In this document: positions 7,791-18,778 of the stretch, in pieces
Numbering within the stretch: the stretch's first letter is position 1
How the letters are laid out: the number at the start of each line of letters is the position of its first letter
Source of the DNA: JBCFBK01 sp038562555
GTDB taxonomy: Bacteria; Bacteroidota; Bacteroidia; Bacteroidales; Prolixibacteraceae
DNA: 64,000 bases
Direction of reading: 5' to 3'
NCBI GenBank assembly: GCA_038562555.1
Contig: JBCFBK010000016.1
Span: 38,429 to 102,428, forward strand
Program-made: the position numbers and the translations under genes
Notes under the pieces: generated by a model
What the model was told of the DNA's origin: nothing
Databases searched by the model: none
The model's input: the letters and a program-made list of their open reading frames with translations, nothing else

Positions 7791-8742
7791 TGTCGGTCCT
7801 TACTTTTATAGTCACCATCATGCCTTTTCCGGGCTCGCTGTCGATAGCAATTTCGCCCTTCATGGAATTGATCCGCGAAAAAATATTCGATAGGCCCATT
7901 CCTCTGTTGCCCGGTTTTTCTATCAGTTTGCTTTTATTCATCCCCTTGCCGTTGTCTTTATATACAATGGTAATATTTTTTCCTTCTTTAACCAAGCTGA
8001 TATCGATCTTTTTTGCCTTGGCATGTTTGATCGTATTGTTCATCAGTTCACACAAAACCCGGTACAAAACCACTTCCAGATCACTGTCAAAACGTTCATC
8101 GCCCAGGTTCGATTCCAGGTTGATATGGATGACTTTGGCAATGTTAATTTTATTGCTAAAGGTGCGAAGGGCCCGTAGCAAGCCAAAATCATTCAGGACA
8201 TGGGGACTGAGATTGTTCGAGATCTCCTTGAGCGACTTAATCGCTTCGTTAATCACCATCTCGGTGTTCTTTACGATTTCGTCCGATGCCTGGTCATGTT
8301 TTAGCTGGGCCAGCGATGAAACGGACATTTTCACAGTCGAGAGTAAAGGACCAAGTCCGTCGTGCAGGTCTTTCGCAAAACGTTTCCGTTCTTTCTCCTC
8401 GGTTTGAATAATTGCTTTCAGGAACATTTTTTCAGTCAGCCGGCGCGAATCTTCCACCCGTTGCATGTACTTAAAGATCTTTTGGATCAGGAAAACGCCG
8501 ATGGCGAAGGCCAGCGAGATGACTACCCCGAACCAGACCATCACCTGCCCCAGTTCCTGAGGTTCAAAATCGCTGATATAGGGTAGAAATTCAACCAACC
8601 GCTGGAATGCCATCAGAATAAAACCGATTGTCAATAGCATCCATGAGAAATTGTATTTTGTCACTTTAGTAAGTTTGACTGCCACGCCGACTGCAAAGAA
8701 CTGCAGCACGATGGAAATAACCAACAGAACCTGAAGTACCAT
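7783..8742 (-). CDS. HPK7 (NarX/DesK-type) sensor histidine kinase
   Basis: This 319-residue membrane kinase has three hydrophobic segments in residues 1-90 with no large periplasmic domain, a short coiled-coil linker, a HisKA_3 dimerisation domain (ERKRFAKDLHDGLGPLLS, phosphorylated His127), and an HATPase_c domain (N box ELMNNTIKHAKA, G1 DNGKGM, G2 GNRGMGLSNI). It autophosphorylates and transfers to the co-transcribed LuxR-type regulator. With almost no extracytoplasmic part it probably senses a membrane or cytoplasmic cue, as DesK does. It is divergent from the helicase gene, with a long inverted repeat in the shared 85-bp promoter region. Confidence 0.9.
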   Translation of the reverse strand: MVLQVLLVISIVLQFFAVGVAVKLTKVTKYNFSWMLLTIGFILMAFQRLVEFLPYISDFEPQELGQVMVWFGVVISLAFAIGVFLIQKIFKYMQRVEDSRRLTEKMFLKAIIQTEEKERKRFAKDLHDGLGPLLSTVKMSVSSLAQLKHDQASDEIVKNTEMVINEAIKSLKEISNNLSPHVLNDFGLLRALRTFSNKINIAKVIHINLESNLGDERFDSDLEVVLYRVLCELMNNTIKHAKAKKIDISLVKEGKNITIVYKDNGKGMNKSKLIEKPGNRGMGLSNIFSRINSMKGEIAIDSEPGKGMMVTIKVRTDNE

Positions 8743-8767
8743 AGTTTATAAAATTAAAGCGTCTTGT

Positions 8768-8811
8768 AAAGGTAAGAAAAAGCCTTCATCCGTCAGCTTT
8801 TTCTTACCTTT
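8768..8811. promoter_or_regulatory. 16-bp perfect inverted repeat in a divergent promoter region
   Basis: AAAGGTAAGAAAAAGC and GCTTTTTCTTACCTTT are perfect complements around a 12-nt loop. It lies between the starts of the kinase (minus) and helicase (plus) genes, so it cannot be a simple terminator for either. Each strand carries a TACCTTTA sequence, close to TAnnTTTG, so the arms may be paired -7 boxes or an operator. No T tract follows. Confidence 0.6.
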
Positions 8812-8827
8812 AACAAAAAAAGGATGC

Positions 8828-11800
8828 ATGTCACAACTTCAAATATACAAAGCTTCGGCAGGAGCGGGGAAGACCTTTCGGCTGACCGTGGAGTACCTGA
8901 AAATAGCCCTGCACAGTCCGCTGAATTACAAAAATATACTGGCAGTTACCTTCACGAATAAAGCAACTACCGAAATGAAGTACCGTGTCATTCAGGAACT
9001 CTACCTGCTTGGCCGCGGTAAAGAGACGGCCTACCTGGAAGTGCTGCAGGAGGAGATGAAGCTGAATGCAGAAGAACTGTCGGCCCGTGCCAAAAAATGC
9101 CTGAAAAATATCCTGCATGATTATTCCCGCTTGTCGATCAGCACAATCGACAGTTTTTTTCAGCGGGTAATCAAAGCTTTTAGCCGGGAAATGGGAATAA
9201 ACTCGGCTTATCAGGTCGATCTGAACGACGATCAGATCCTGGAGGAAGCGGTTGATGAACTGTTACTCTCGGTCGATGATAACCCCGATCTGCTCGAGTG
9301 GCTGAAACAGTTTGCCCGTGAGAAGATCCAGGAGGGAAAGGGCTGGAATCTGAAACGGGAGATCCTGGAACTGGGCGGGCAGATCTACAATGAGACCTTT
9401 AAAGAACTGAGCGAAATACTGCGCGACAAGCTCAACGACCGGGGATTTATGCGTTCTTACCGCGACGATCTGCAGCAAATTATCGGCAGGTATGAGAGAA
9501 AACTGAAGGAAACCGGACAGAAAGGTCTACAACTGATCAGTGATGCCGGCCTCAGCGTGGCTGACTTTAAATTCGGGGCCACTGGTGCCGTTAACAGCTT
9601 TAACCGGATGCTTCAGGGCGAACTTAAGCCGGGTCCCCGGCTGTTGGCCGCGGCGGGGGACATTTCCGGCCTGATAAAAGCGAAGGCTGACCCTGAAACG
9701 GAGCTTGTTGCCCGGAATTTACAGCCTTTGCTTGCGGAAATTGTCAGTTTCCACGAGCGGAACAACCGCGAATATCAAACGGCGAAGCTCCTTGCAGACC
9801 AGCTTTACACGTTGGGAATCCTGGTCGACCTGCAGGAGATGGTGCGAAAAGTCACCCGTGAAAAAGGAGTTGTGCTGATCTCGGAATCAGGATCCCTTCT
9901 CCGGCAGATCATTGCCGATTCCGATACCCCCTTCATTTACGAAAAAACAGGCGTGTATTACCGCCATTTCATGATCGATGAATTTCAGGATACGTCGGGA
10001 TTGCAGTGGAACAATTTCAAACCCCTGATCGCTGACTCGCTGGCTGAAAACAACCTTGGAATGGTTGTGGGCGATGTGAAACAGGCTATTTACCGGTGGC
10101 GCAGCGGCGACTGGAATCTGCTGGCAGCGCATATTAAAAGCGAGTTCCCTGTTAATGGATTCGTTGAGAAGCAGTTAATCAAAAATTGGAGAAGCTCCGG
10201 GCAGATCATCCGTTTCAATAACCGCATTTTTCAGTTAATACCGGCAGTATTACAGCAGCATTTTAGTAATGAAGTGGCTGAAGCAGGAGAGGAAGGAAGT
10301 TTTCTCTCCGGCGAGATGGAAAAAATCTACGGAGAGAGCGTTCAGGAAGTGGGGCGCGGCGACGACGACAGCGATGGATACATCCGCATGCGTTTTTTTC
10401 AGAACAAAAGGAAGAAAGGCACCGGGGATACCGACGATGAACAGGAAGACGAGCCCGAAATACGGCAACGTGCGCTGGATGACTTAATTGCACAGATTAA
10501 ACTTGTCCAGGAAGCAGGCGCTTTGGCCAGTGAGATGGCCATCCTGGTCCGCAGGAAGTCAGATGCTTCTCTCGTTGCCGACCGCCTGCTCTCAGAAAAG
10601 GAAAAGGCGGTCGAAGGCTACAATTTTAACGTACTGTCGGGCGAATCGCTGTACGTAAAAAATGCTTCTTCGGTTTCTTTCGTCCTTTCTCTGCTTGCCT
10701 TGCTGACTGATCCTGCAGATCAACTTGAACTAGCCCGTGCAAATTACCTGTATTACAGTGAAATTGAACCTGCCCTGACAGCCCTGGACAAGCTGCCTGT
10801 TTTTCAGCCGGCGGTATACCAGGAACAGTTGAGCATGAATTTCCGCGTGCCTTACAAACCCGACCTGGGCCATCAGTTTGAATCCGTTCAGGAACAGGCC
10901 AATGCATTGTACTTATTTTTAGAGAGCGATTATTTCATAAAAAGCCTGGGATCACGTAATCTGCAGGAAACTATTTTTAAGATTTGTGAGATGTTTAACC
11001 TGTTTGAATTGACAGAAGAACTTGCTTATCTTCAGGCTTTTATTGATCAGGTGAACGCTTTTATGCGAAATAAGAGTGCCGATCTTTCGGCTTTTCTTTC
11101 GTGGTGGGAAGAACAGGGGCAGAAAAAAACGATTTCTGTTTCCGAAGATCTGGACGCAATCCGGATCCAGACCATCCATAAGGCAAAAGGTTTGGAATAC
11201 AATTACGTATTCATTCCTTTTTGCGACTGGTCGCTTGATGTCGCTGCACAACATGCTTCTATCCTGTGGTGTAAGCCGGTAACCGCCCCTTTTAACCGGC
11301 TGGAACTGGTTCCGGTGCGGTGTTCAAGTGGCATGAAAGCGTCACTTTTCAGCCGGGAATATTTCACTGAAAAAATGAATAACTATATCGATAACCTTAA
11401 CTTGCTTTACGTGGCGTTTACCCGCGCACGCAAAGCCCTGTTCACCTGGTCGTCCTGGAGCGAGAACAAGCTGTGTTCGACAGGCGACCTTCTTTTGGCA
11501 GGTATTAAGCAGGATCCGTTATACCCTCACGACGGCCGGGACCAGTGGACCCTCAAGTTGTCCGGGTTTTTCCGGGAGGAAATGCAGATCCTGGAAACCG
11601 GAACATTGATGGTTGCCGGAAAGCCCCGGAAAAAAAGGGAGGGAAGCATTCGCGTCAGGGATTTTCGGTTTACCGATTTCAGCAACTACCTGCGGTTACG
11701 TAAGAACTATGAAAATTTCTTTGAAACAGGAGACCATCCGGGGCAAAATATCAATAAAGGAAGATTAATTCACGAGATCCTTGCCAGAATCAAACAGGCA

Positions 11801-12175
11801 GACGAACTGAGCAAGGCAATAACCCAACTGGTCTTTCAGGGTATGCTGACCCAGTCCGACGCGGTTGAGATAGAAAATCAGTTAAGCAACCTGATTGCCG
11901 ATCCGGAGGTAAAAAGCTGGTTCGACGGAAGCTACCGGATTGTGAATGAACGGAACATCCTGACCGGGGAAAGCGGACTTAAAAGACCCGACCGGATTAT
12001 GCTCTCAGACGACCATATTATTGTTGTCGATTATAAATCCGGAGAAAAAGAACTGGACAAATATGCTGGGCAAATAAGGAATTATATGCGGGCGCTTGAA
12101 GCCTGCGGCTATCTCCATATCTCCGGTTTTATCTGGTATACCCGGAACAATAAGCGGATCGAGGTGTTTATCTGA
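8828..12175 (+). CDS. UvrD/RecB-like helicase-nuclease (AddA type)
   Basis: This 1115-residue protein has the superfamily 1 helicase set: motif I KASAGAGKTF (Lys15), ILAVTFTNKATTEMK (Ia), FMIDEFQDTS (II), VVGDVKQAIYRWRSGD (III), LIKNWRSS (IV), IRIQTIHKAKGLEYNYVFIPF (V) and LLYVAFTRARKALF (VI). The C-terminus (about 985-1115) is a PD-(D/E)XK nuclease of the RecB type with GRLIHEILARI and VVDYKSGEKE. It should unwind and resect double-strand breaks for recombination. AddA normally works with an AddB partner, which is not adjacent; the neighbours are a two-component system and a DUF4293 gene. The acidic run DTDDEQEDEP near 545 is an unstructured linker. Confidence 0.9.
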   Translation: MSQLQIYKASAGAGKTFRLTVEYLKIALHSPLNYKNILAVTFTNKATTEMKYRVIQELYLLGRGKETAYLEVLQEEMKLNAEELSARAKKCLKNILHDYSRLSISTIDSFFQRVIKAFSREMGINSAYQVDLNDDQILEEAVDELLLSVDDNPDLLEWLKQFAREKIQEGKGWNLKREILELGGQIYNETFKELSEILRDKLNDRGFMRSYRDDLQQIIGRYERKLKETGQKGLQLISDAGLSVADFKFGATGAVNSFNRMLQGELKPGPRLLAAAGDISGLIKAKADPETELVARNLQPLLAEIVSFHERNNREYQTAKLLADQLYTLGILVDLQEMVRKVTREKGVVLISESGSLLRQIIADSDTPFIYEKTGVYYRHFMIDEFQDTSGLQWNNFKPLIADSLAENNLGMVVGDVKQAIYRWRSGDWNLLAAHIKSEFPVNGFVEKQLIKNWRSSGQIIRFNNRIFQLIPAVLQQHFSNEVAEAGEEGSFLSGEMEKIYGESVQEVGRGDDDSDGYIRMRFFQNKRKKGTGDTDDEQEDEPEIRQRALDDLIAQIKLVQEAGALASEMAILVRRKSDASLVADRLLSEKEKAVEGYNFNVLSGESLYVKNASSVSFVLSLLALLTDPADQLELARANYLYYSEIEPALTALDKLPVFQPAVYQEQLSMNFRVPYKPDLGHQFESVQEQANALYLFLESDYFIKSLGSRNLQETIFKICEMFNLFELTEELAYLQAFIDQVNAFMRNKSADLSAFLSWWEEQGQKKTISVSEDLDAIRIQTIHKAKGLEYNYVFIPFCDWSLDVAAQHASILWCKPVTAPFNRLELVPVRCSSGMKASLFSREYFTEKMNNYIDNLNLLYVAFTRARKALFTWSSWSENKLCSTGDLLLAGIKQDPLYPHDGRDQWTLKLSGFFREEMQILETGTLMVAGKPRKKREGSIRVRDFRFTDFSNYLRLRKNYENFFETGDHPGQNINKGRLIHEILARIKQADELSKAITQLVFQGMLTQSDAVEIENQLSNLIADPEVKSWFDGSYRIVNERNILTGESGLKRPDRIMLSDDHIIVVDYKSGEKELDKYAGQIRNYMRALEACGYLHISGFIWYTRNNKRIEVFI

Positions 12176-12205
12176 ACCGCCAACCGGCAATAAATAAGAA
12201 TGAAC

Positions 12206-12236
12206 TTGCCCTTTCTTTTCGAAAAATGTATTTTTG
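12206..12236 (+). promoter_or_regulatory. Bacteroidota promoter for the DUF4293 gene
   Basis: TTG at 12206-12208 and TATTTTTG at 12229-12236 are separated by 20 bp, matching the -33/-7 pattern for the Bacteroidota primary sigma factor. The ATG is 17 bp downstream of the box. Confidence 0.65.
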
Positions 12237-12253
12237 CGGTAAAATGAAAAACA

Positions 12254-12697
12254 ATGATACAGAGAATACAAACCATGTTTATCTTGCTGGCGGCGATGCT
12301 GATCGGCCTGTTATTTGTGCTTCCGTTTGCGGAAATTGCCATGAATGGCCAGCTTTTCCTTTTTGATATCAGGGGAATTATGAGAGATGGAGACCTCGTG
12401 GAAAACGGAATACCGGTGGCCGCCTTTATTGCTTTGATCCTGCTGCTGCACGTATTTGCTGTATTTACTTATAAAAGAAGAATACTTCAAATCAGAATAC
12501 TGATTTTTTCTATCCTGCTTATGCTGGGGCTTTTTGGACTTTTTTTCTTTTTTACCTACTATTCATTCGATCAGGCTCAGATTAGTTTCAAAATCGCCGT
12601 GGTGTTCCCACTTGTTGCCATTATTCTCGATTATCTGGCCATCCGGAATATCGGGAAAGATGAAGCGCTGATCCGTTCCATCGACCGTATCCGGTAA
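12254..12697 (+). CDS. DUF4293 family membrane protein
   Basis: This 147-residue inner-membrane protein has four hydrophobic segments (about 7-27, 51-71, 77-101, 112-130) and begins MIQRIQTMFILLAA, which is the family's conserved start. DUF4293 is restricted mainly to Bacteroidota and has no known function. It ends DEALIRSIDRIR, a basic cytoplasmic tail seen across the family. The gene converges on the CBS kinase gene with only 2 bp between the two ends, so there is no room for an independent terminator. Confidence 0.8.
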   Translation: MIQRIQTMFILLAAMLIGLLFVLPFAEIAMNGQLFLFDIRGIMRDGDLVENGIPVAAFIALILLLHVFAVFTYKRRILQIRILIFSILLMLGLFGLFFFFTYYSFDQAQISFKIAVVFPLVAIILDYLAIRNIGKDEALIRSIDRIR

Positions 12698-12699
12698 GA

Positions 12700-13770
12700 T
12701 CAGGATATCATTCGGGGAATCGAAACATTGAAGGTGTTGGCATTTTCCGTAGTAACGATATCGATCGAGCCGTTGAGTGATTCTACAAAATTCTTCGCGA
12801 CCGTGAGTCCGATCCCTAATCCGTCGGTTGTTAACCGTCCTGAACCAGAACGGTCGAATAAATTGAATATCTGGTGTTTATCTTTATTAGTAATTGGCTG
12901 GCCGGAACTGGTCACAAAAAACGTAACTAAATGATCGGTGGTTTTTTCTATGCCATACTCAATCGGTGTGTGGGCTGTCGAGAATTTCAAGGCGTTATCC
13001 AGCAAATGATACAGGATATGTTTTAACTTTTCGGCGTCGGTGATCAGAGCAGATTCAGGTTCAGGGCCTTTGCAAACCAGCTTCAGATGTTTCTTATGCA
13101 TCAATGCTTTTTGCTGGAAAATGTCGTCCAACTCATGGAATATTTTTTCGATCGATACCTTTTCCTGGCGGAGAGGCAGTTTTTCTCCCGATTGCTTCAA
13201 CGAGAGATCGACCAGGTCGTTCATCATTAATAAAAAGCTGTCGGCATTGGTGGTGATCATTTCTGCATATTCCTTATAACTTTCGTCAATCTGACTGAGA
13301 TCCATCTCCGCCAGGATATTCATAAATCCAAGTATGCCGTTTAGAGGAGTTCTTATTTCGTGTGAAAGACAGTTGATGAATTCTTTCTTGATTTGCTGAG
13401 AGATCTGCGATTCCTGGTTGAGTTGACCGATCTTCTTTTGTAAAGCATCGACAATATTCTTTTCTTCTATGATCCCTGCAAAATGACCCTTTTCATAAAC
13501 GGGAAGAACATAGGAGTTTGTACTTAACATCCGGGACCAGGCGGTCAGAATATCTTCATTACTGTTTAAGGCAATTTTTCTCGACAGACAGTCGATCACA
13601 AGTTTCCGGGGACTCTTTACCAGATCGATTGGAGTGAGTATGCCGCAGAATTCATCATTTTCGAAGACGACCAAAAAATTTCGCCTGATCAGCTCCTCTT
13701 CGATGGAACCAACCGCGCGGTAAGCATCAATCTTTTGATATAAAGCGGATAAGTGACGTTTAATAAGCAT
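12700..13770 (-). CDS. Soluble CBS-domain hybrid histidine kinase
   Basis: This 356-residue protein has no membrane segment. Residues 1-110 form a pair of CBS-like modules (NFLVVFENDEFCGILTPIDLV and SYVLPVYEKGHFAGIIEEKNIV), which in other proteins bind adenine nucleotides. A coiled-coil linker leads to HisKA (FINCLSHEIRTPLNGILGFM, His137) and HATPase_c (HHLLDN-like N box, G1 replaced by a poorly kept FVTSSG segment, G2 DGLGIGLTVAKNF). CBS input suggests an energy or nucleotide cue; this is inference. The HSHEIRTPLNG-type motif puts it with hybrid-kinase relatives, but no receiver domain follows. It is the second gene of a two-gene unit with the 113-residue gene upstream, 7 bp apart. Confidence 0.85.
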   Translation of the reverse strand: MLIKRHLSALYQKIDAYRAVGSIEEELIRRNFLVVFENDEFCGILTPIDLVKSPRKLVIDCLSRKIALNSNEDILTAWSRMLSTNSYVLPVYEKGHFAGIIEEKNIVDALQKKIGQLNQESQISQQIKKEFINCLSHEIRTPLNGILGFMNILAEMDLSQIDESYKEYAEMITTNADSFLLMMNDLVDLSLKQSGEKLPLRQEKVSIEKIFHELDDIFQQKALMHKKHLKLVCKGPEPESALITDAEKLKHILYHLLDNALKFSTAHTPIEYGIEKTTDHLVTFFVTSSGQPITNKDKHQIFNLFDRSGSGRLTTDGLGIGLTVAKNFVESLNGSIDIVTTENANTFNVSIPRMIS

Positions 13771-13777
13771 ACTTAAG

Positions 13778-14119
13778 CTATTCCTTGACAGACCTGCTGT
13801 ATATTTTTACTTTGAAATCGACTTTCAGGATCTCATCTTCTCTTACAAATGGAAATACCTGTCTCCTGAGGACAGAGAGGATCTGTTGCCGGTCCATCTT
13901 CTTAAGAAGCCTTTTGTTTATGAAGGCTGTATCGACAACAGGATCATCCACTTCTATCACTTCGAATTCATCAGGCATCAGAAATTGCAGCGAGCGTGAC
14001 AATCCCATCCTGCCGTGAGGTGATTTTTTTCCGATTAGCAGGATATCCTGAAAGGGCGGCAGCTGAATTTCTTCAAAAGCCAGATGAACGCTGTAATCTC
14101 CGTGACCGATTCTTTCCAT
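13778..14119 (-). CDS. Hypothetical 113-residue protein co-transcribed with the CBS kinase
   Basis: Not recognised. The protein is soluble, without signal peptide or membrane segment, and mixed alpha/beta in pattern (VHLAFEEIQL, QDILLIGKK, FEVIEVDDPVVDTAF, LKVDFKVKIYSR). A KSPHGRMGLSRSLQFLMPDEF stretch split across residues 30-51 is its most distinctive part. It lies 7 bp upstream of the kinase gene on the same strand, so it is probably part of the same signalling unit, possibly as an accessory or input protein. ATG at 14119 follows an AT-rich 343-bp region. Confidence 0.6.
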   Translation of the reverse strand: MERIGHGDYSVHLAFEEIQLPPFQDILLIGKKSPHGRMGLSRSLQFLMPDEFEVIEVDDPVVDTAFINKRLLKKMDRQQILSVLRRQVFPFVREDEILKVDFKVKIYSRSVKE

Positions 14120-14462
14120 AGCCGTAATTAAACTCGTCGCAAAATAATTATTTTCTTTCGATATTATATGATTAATAATGAAAAAACGTTCATTAAGAAC
14201 ATTATTTTTTACTTATGTTTAGTATTAAGTTTTAAATTTCTACGTAAATTTATAAAATTCTTTTGATCATTTAAAATATTTGTTTGATAAATCAAATTGG
14301 TAATTCGGTAATTAAATCGGGTGCATTTTTCTAATCGTAAAACCGAAGATGAAAATAAAAACGAAATTAATCGGTTTAATTATTCAATCATATGTTCTTT
14401 ATTTATTATGAATAATCACGTTTTATTATTGAATTTTTCTGAGTATCTTCAAGCCCACAAAC
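14120..14462. other. AT-rich intergenic region between divergent genes, no gene seen
   Basis: This stretch is very AT-rich and has short inverted pieces (AAAACGTTCATTAAGAACATT near 14183 is a loose dyad), but no convincing ORF, RNA or terminator. It must hold the promoters of tex and of the leftward kinase unit. Near-matches to the -7 box occur (TATCTTCA at 14444), none with a well-placed -33. Confidence 0.6.
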
Positions 14463-16616
<2,154 letters not shown>

Positions 16617-16652
16617 ATCAAAAAAGCTTACCGAGAGGTAAGCTTTTTTGAT
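16617..16652. terminator. Bidirectional intrinsic terminator
   Basis: A perfect 16-bp inverted repeat (ATCAAAAAAGCTTACC and its complement) closes on the loop GAGA, with T runs on both strands. It separates the convergent tex gene and the small acidic-protein gene. Confidence 0.92.
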
Positions 16653-16660
16653 TATATTTT

Positions 16661-16921
16661 TTATACTTCATCATCGTCTTCTTCGTCGTATAAATCTTCC
16701 TGGTTTTCAAATTCGTCTTCCAGAAAGTTTTCTGCCTGTTCCAGCAGCGATTTGATCAGTTCCTGAGATTCAGGTGCCTCACTCAGCCAGTGAATATCCT
16801 GATTTGACCAAAAATCTTCGATATCACTTTCCACAATGAATTTTGGTTCTTCCGTATGGACAACATAAATCGTGTCCGGTGATTCCTGCGAATTGTCAGC
16901 AAGCAAAAATTTTGGTAGCAT
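16661..16921 (-). CDS. Small acidic conserved hypothetical protein
   Basis: The protein is 86 residues from ATG at 16921; the frame is open 15 codons further up, but those codons are AT-rich and lack conservation-like pattern. It begins MLPKFLLADNSQESPDTIYV and has WLSEAPESQELIKSLLEQAE, then a strongly acidic tail (about 15 Asp/Glu in the last 25). I recall similar small acidic proteins in many Bacteroidota genomes without known function. No signal peptide or membrane segment is present. A TATTTTTG box on the minus strand (16947-16954) would serve as its promoter. The acidic tail could mimic nucleic acid, but that is speculative. Confidence 0.7.
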   Translation of the reverse strand: MLPKFLLADNSQESPDTIYVVHTEEPKFIVESDIEDFWSNQDIHWLSEAPESQELIKSLLEQAENFLEDEFENQEDLYDEEDDDEV

Positions 16922-17011
16922 AGCTTTTTTGTTTAATTGTTCTGAACAAAAATAGGTAAAAACCAATTCAAAAGCTTATTTTTCGGGTGAAATTTGTGTA
17001 AAAAGAATTCT

Positions 17012-18691
17012 ATGAACAAATTGAACGGGTATCTTTCATGGGTTGACGGTCACCTTGGCGGAAGTGACTGGTTTGTTTATCTCCTCCTGGGAACAGGATT
17101 TTTTTTTACGATCTACCTGAAATTTCCGCAATTAAGATATTTGAAATATTCGCTCAGGATTGTTCGTGGCAAGTTTGACCGCGCCGGTGATGTGGGCGAC
17201 ACCACGCATTTTCAGGCCCTGGCTACAGCTCTGTCGGGGACGGTGGGTACGGGGAATATAGCCGGAGTGGCTTTGGCTATTCATCTGGGAGGACCGGCAG
17301 CACTTTTCTGGATGCTGGTGACTGCCCTGATTGGCATGACAACCAAATTTGTTGAAGTCACACTTTCGCATAAATACCGGGAAAAAACAGCCGACGGAAC
17401 GATGGCCGGCGGACCGATGTACTATATGAGAAACCGCCTTGGACTGCGTTGGATGGCAATTATTTTTGCAGTGGCGACCATTTTTTCTTCATTCGGAACA
17501 GGAAACCTGCCTCAGATTAATTCCATTTCAAATGCCGTTTTTACGACTTTCGGCATCAGCAAACTGTTAACGGGTCTGGTTCTGGCAGTACTTTTAGGAT
17601 TTGTGATCATAGGTGGCATAAAACGGATTGCCCGCGTTTCCTCCAGGTTGGTTCCGATCATGGCCTTGATTTATTTTGCCGGATCGCTGACGGTGATCAT
17701 TTATAATTACCAGAATCTGATACCTGCCTTTGTTTCCATGTTTCGCGATGTTTTTACCGGTACTGCTGCTGTCGGCGGTTTTCTGGGAGCAGGATTTTCG
17801 TTCGCCTTTAACCGGGGAGTTAACCGCGGGCTGTTTTCTAATGAGGCAGGGCAGGGGTCGGCTCCGATTGCACATGCCGCTGCGCGGGCTCATGAACCGG
17901 TTTCGGAAGGGCTGGTTGCTTTGCTGGAGCCCTTTATTGATACCGTAATCATTTGTATGCTAACCGGCATGGTTATTCTCTCGTCGGGCGTATGGAATGA
18001 GAAATTTGAGAATCAGTTTCAGCGTGCTGATTTACGGATTTTAGCGTCAGCATACGATGACTCCCGTGCGGAAGATCAGCATAAACTATACGAATTTTTA
18101 CTTGGAAAGAACCAGCTTCCGCTATATTCGGGCGAGATAACCGTTGAGAAGGGGCAGATCAGGGATGCTGTGACGGTTATTCATTCACGGTCGGTTGCAG
18201 AAGACATTCAGGTATTCTCGGGTACAACACCCTATTCCGGCAAGGTCGGAATCCGAAACGGCGCGGTAACCGGAAATGAACAGATCGTTTTTAAAGGGAA
18301 ATCGTTAATTCACAGCGCTCCGCTGACAACGGAAGCATTCACGAAAAGTTGGTTTGGGAACTACGGAAAATACATTGTGGCCATCGGCTTATTGCTGTTC
18401 GCCTTTTCCACTGCCATTTCGTGGTCTTATTACGGAGACCGGGCGGTTACCTTCCTTTTCGGCCCGAAAGCGGTTATTTATTACCACATACTTTATGTCA
18501 TCGGTTTCTTCTTTGCCTCATTTACCGATACCACGCTCATCTGGACATTCTCCGGGATCACCATAGCGCTGATGACCATACCCAATTTAATTGGTATCCT
18601 GTTGCTGAGAAAAGAGATGAAGACAGAGGTTAAAAGCTTCTGGAAGGAATATGCCATGCGTTTTCCGGATGAAAAAGCCCCGGTTGATTAA
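17012..18691 (+). CDS. Alanine/glycine:cation symporter (AGCS family)
   Basis: This inner-membrane symporter of 559 residues is read from ATG at 17012 (MNKLNGYLSW); an in-frame GTG at 16994 is less likely. AGCS carriers take up alanine or glycine with sodium. Seen here are LKFPQLRYLKYSLRIVRGKF, the conserved ALATALSGTVGTGNIAGVALA, KFVEVTLSHKYRE, TMAGGPMYYM, and RGLFSNEAGQGSAPIAHAAA. About 110 hydrophilic residues (about 325-435, from NEKFENQFQ to AFTKSWFGNYG) split the usual transmembrane array; most AGCS members outside this lineage lack it. It is flanked by unrelated genes and has a TATTTTTC near-match to the -7 box at about 16979. Confidence 0.92.
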   Translation: MNKLNGYLSWVDGHLGGSDWFVYLLLGTGFFFTIYLKFPQLRYLKYSLRIVRGKFDRAGDVGDTTHFQALATALSGTVGTGNIAGVALAIHLGGPAALFWMLVTALIGMTTKFVEVTLSHKYREKTADGTMAGGPMYYMRNRLGLRWMAIIFAVATIFSSFGTGNLPQINSISNAVFTTFGISKLLTGLVLAVLLGFVIIGGIKRIARVSSRLVPIMALIYFAGSLTVIIYNYQNLIPAFVSMFRDVFTGTAAVGGFLGAGFSFAFNRGVNRGLFSNEAGQGSAPIAHAAARAHEPVSEGLVALLEPFIDTVIICMLTGMVILSSGVWNEKFENQFQRADLRILASAYDDSRAEDQHKLYEFLLGKNQLPLYSGEITVEKGQIRDAVTVIHSRSVAEDIQVFSGTTPYSGKVGIRNGAVTGNEQIVFKGKSLIHSAPLTTEAFTKSWFGNYGKYIVAIGLLLFAFSTAISWSYYGDRAVTFLFGPKAVIYYHILYVIGFFFASFTDTTLIWTFSGITIALMTIPNLIGILLLRKEMKTEVKSFWKEYAMRFPDEKAPVD

Positions 18692-18706
18692 ATTTTTATC
18701 GGTCGA

Positions 18707-18740
18707 TTTGGTTAAAACGACGTTCAGGTTAATATTTTTG
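18707..18740 (+). promoter_or_regulatory. Bacteroidota promoter for the single-domain response regulator
   Basis: TTTG at 18707-18710 and TATTTTTG at 18733-18740 are separated by 22 bp, close to the Bacteroidota -33/-7 pattern. The start codon is 39 bp downstream of the box. Confidence 0.55.
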
Positions 18741-18778
18741 TTAAATTCGGTCCTCGATTATTAGCTCACGAAAAGGAA

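Noticed and set aside
7790..8407. 205-codon plus-strand frame opposite the sensor kinase
   Set aside because: Composition is Ser/Leu/Phe-rich low complexity with no motif; the opposite strand has HisKA_3 and HATPase_c motifs.
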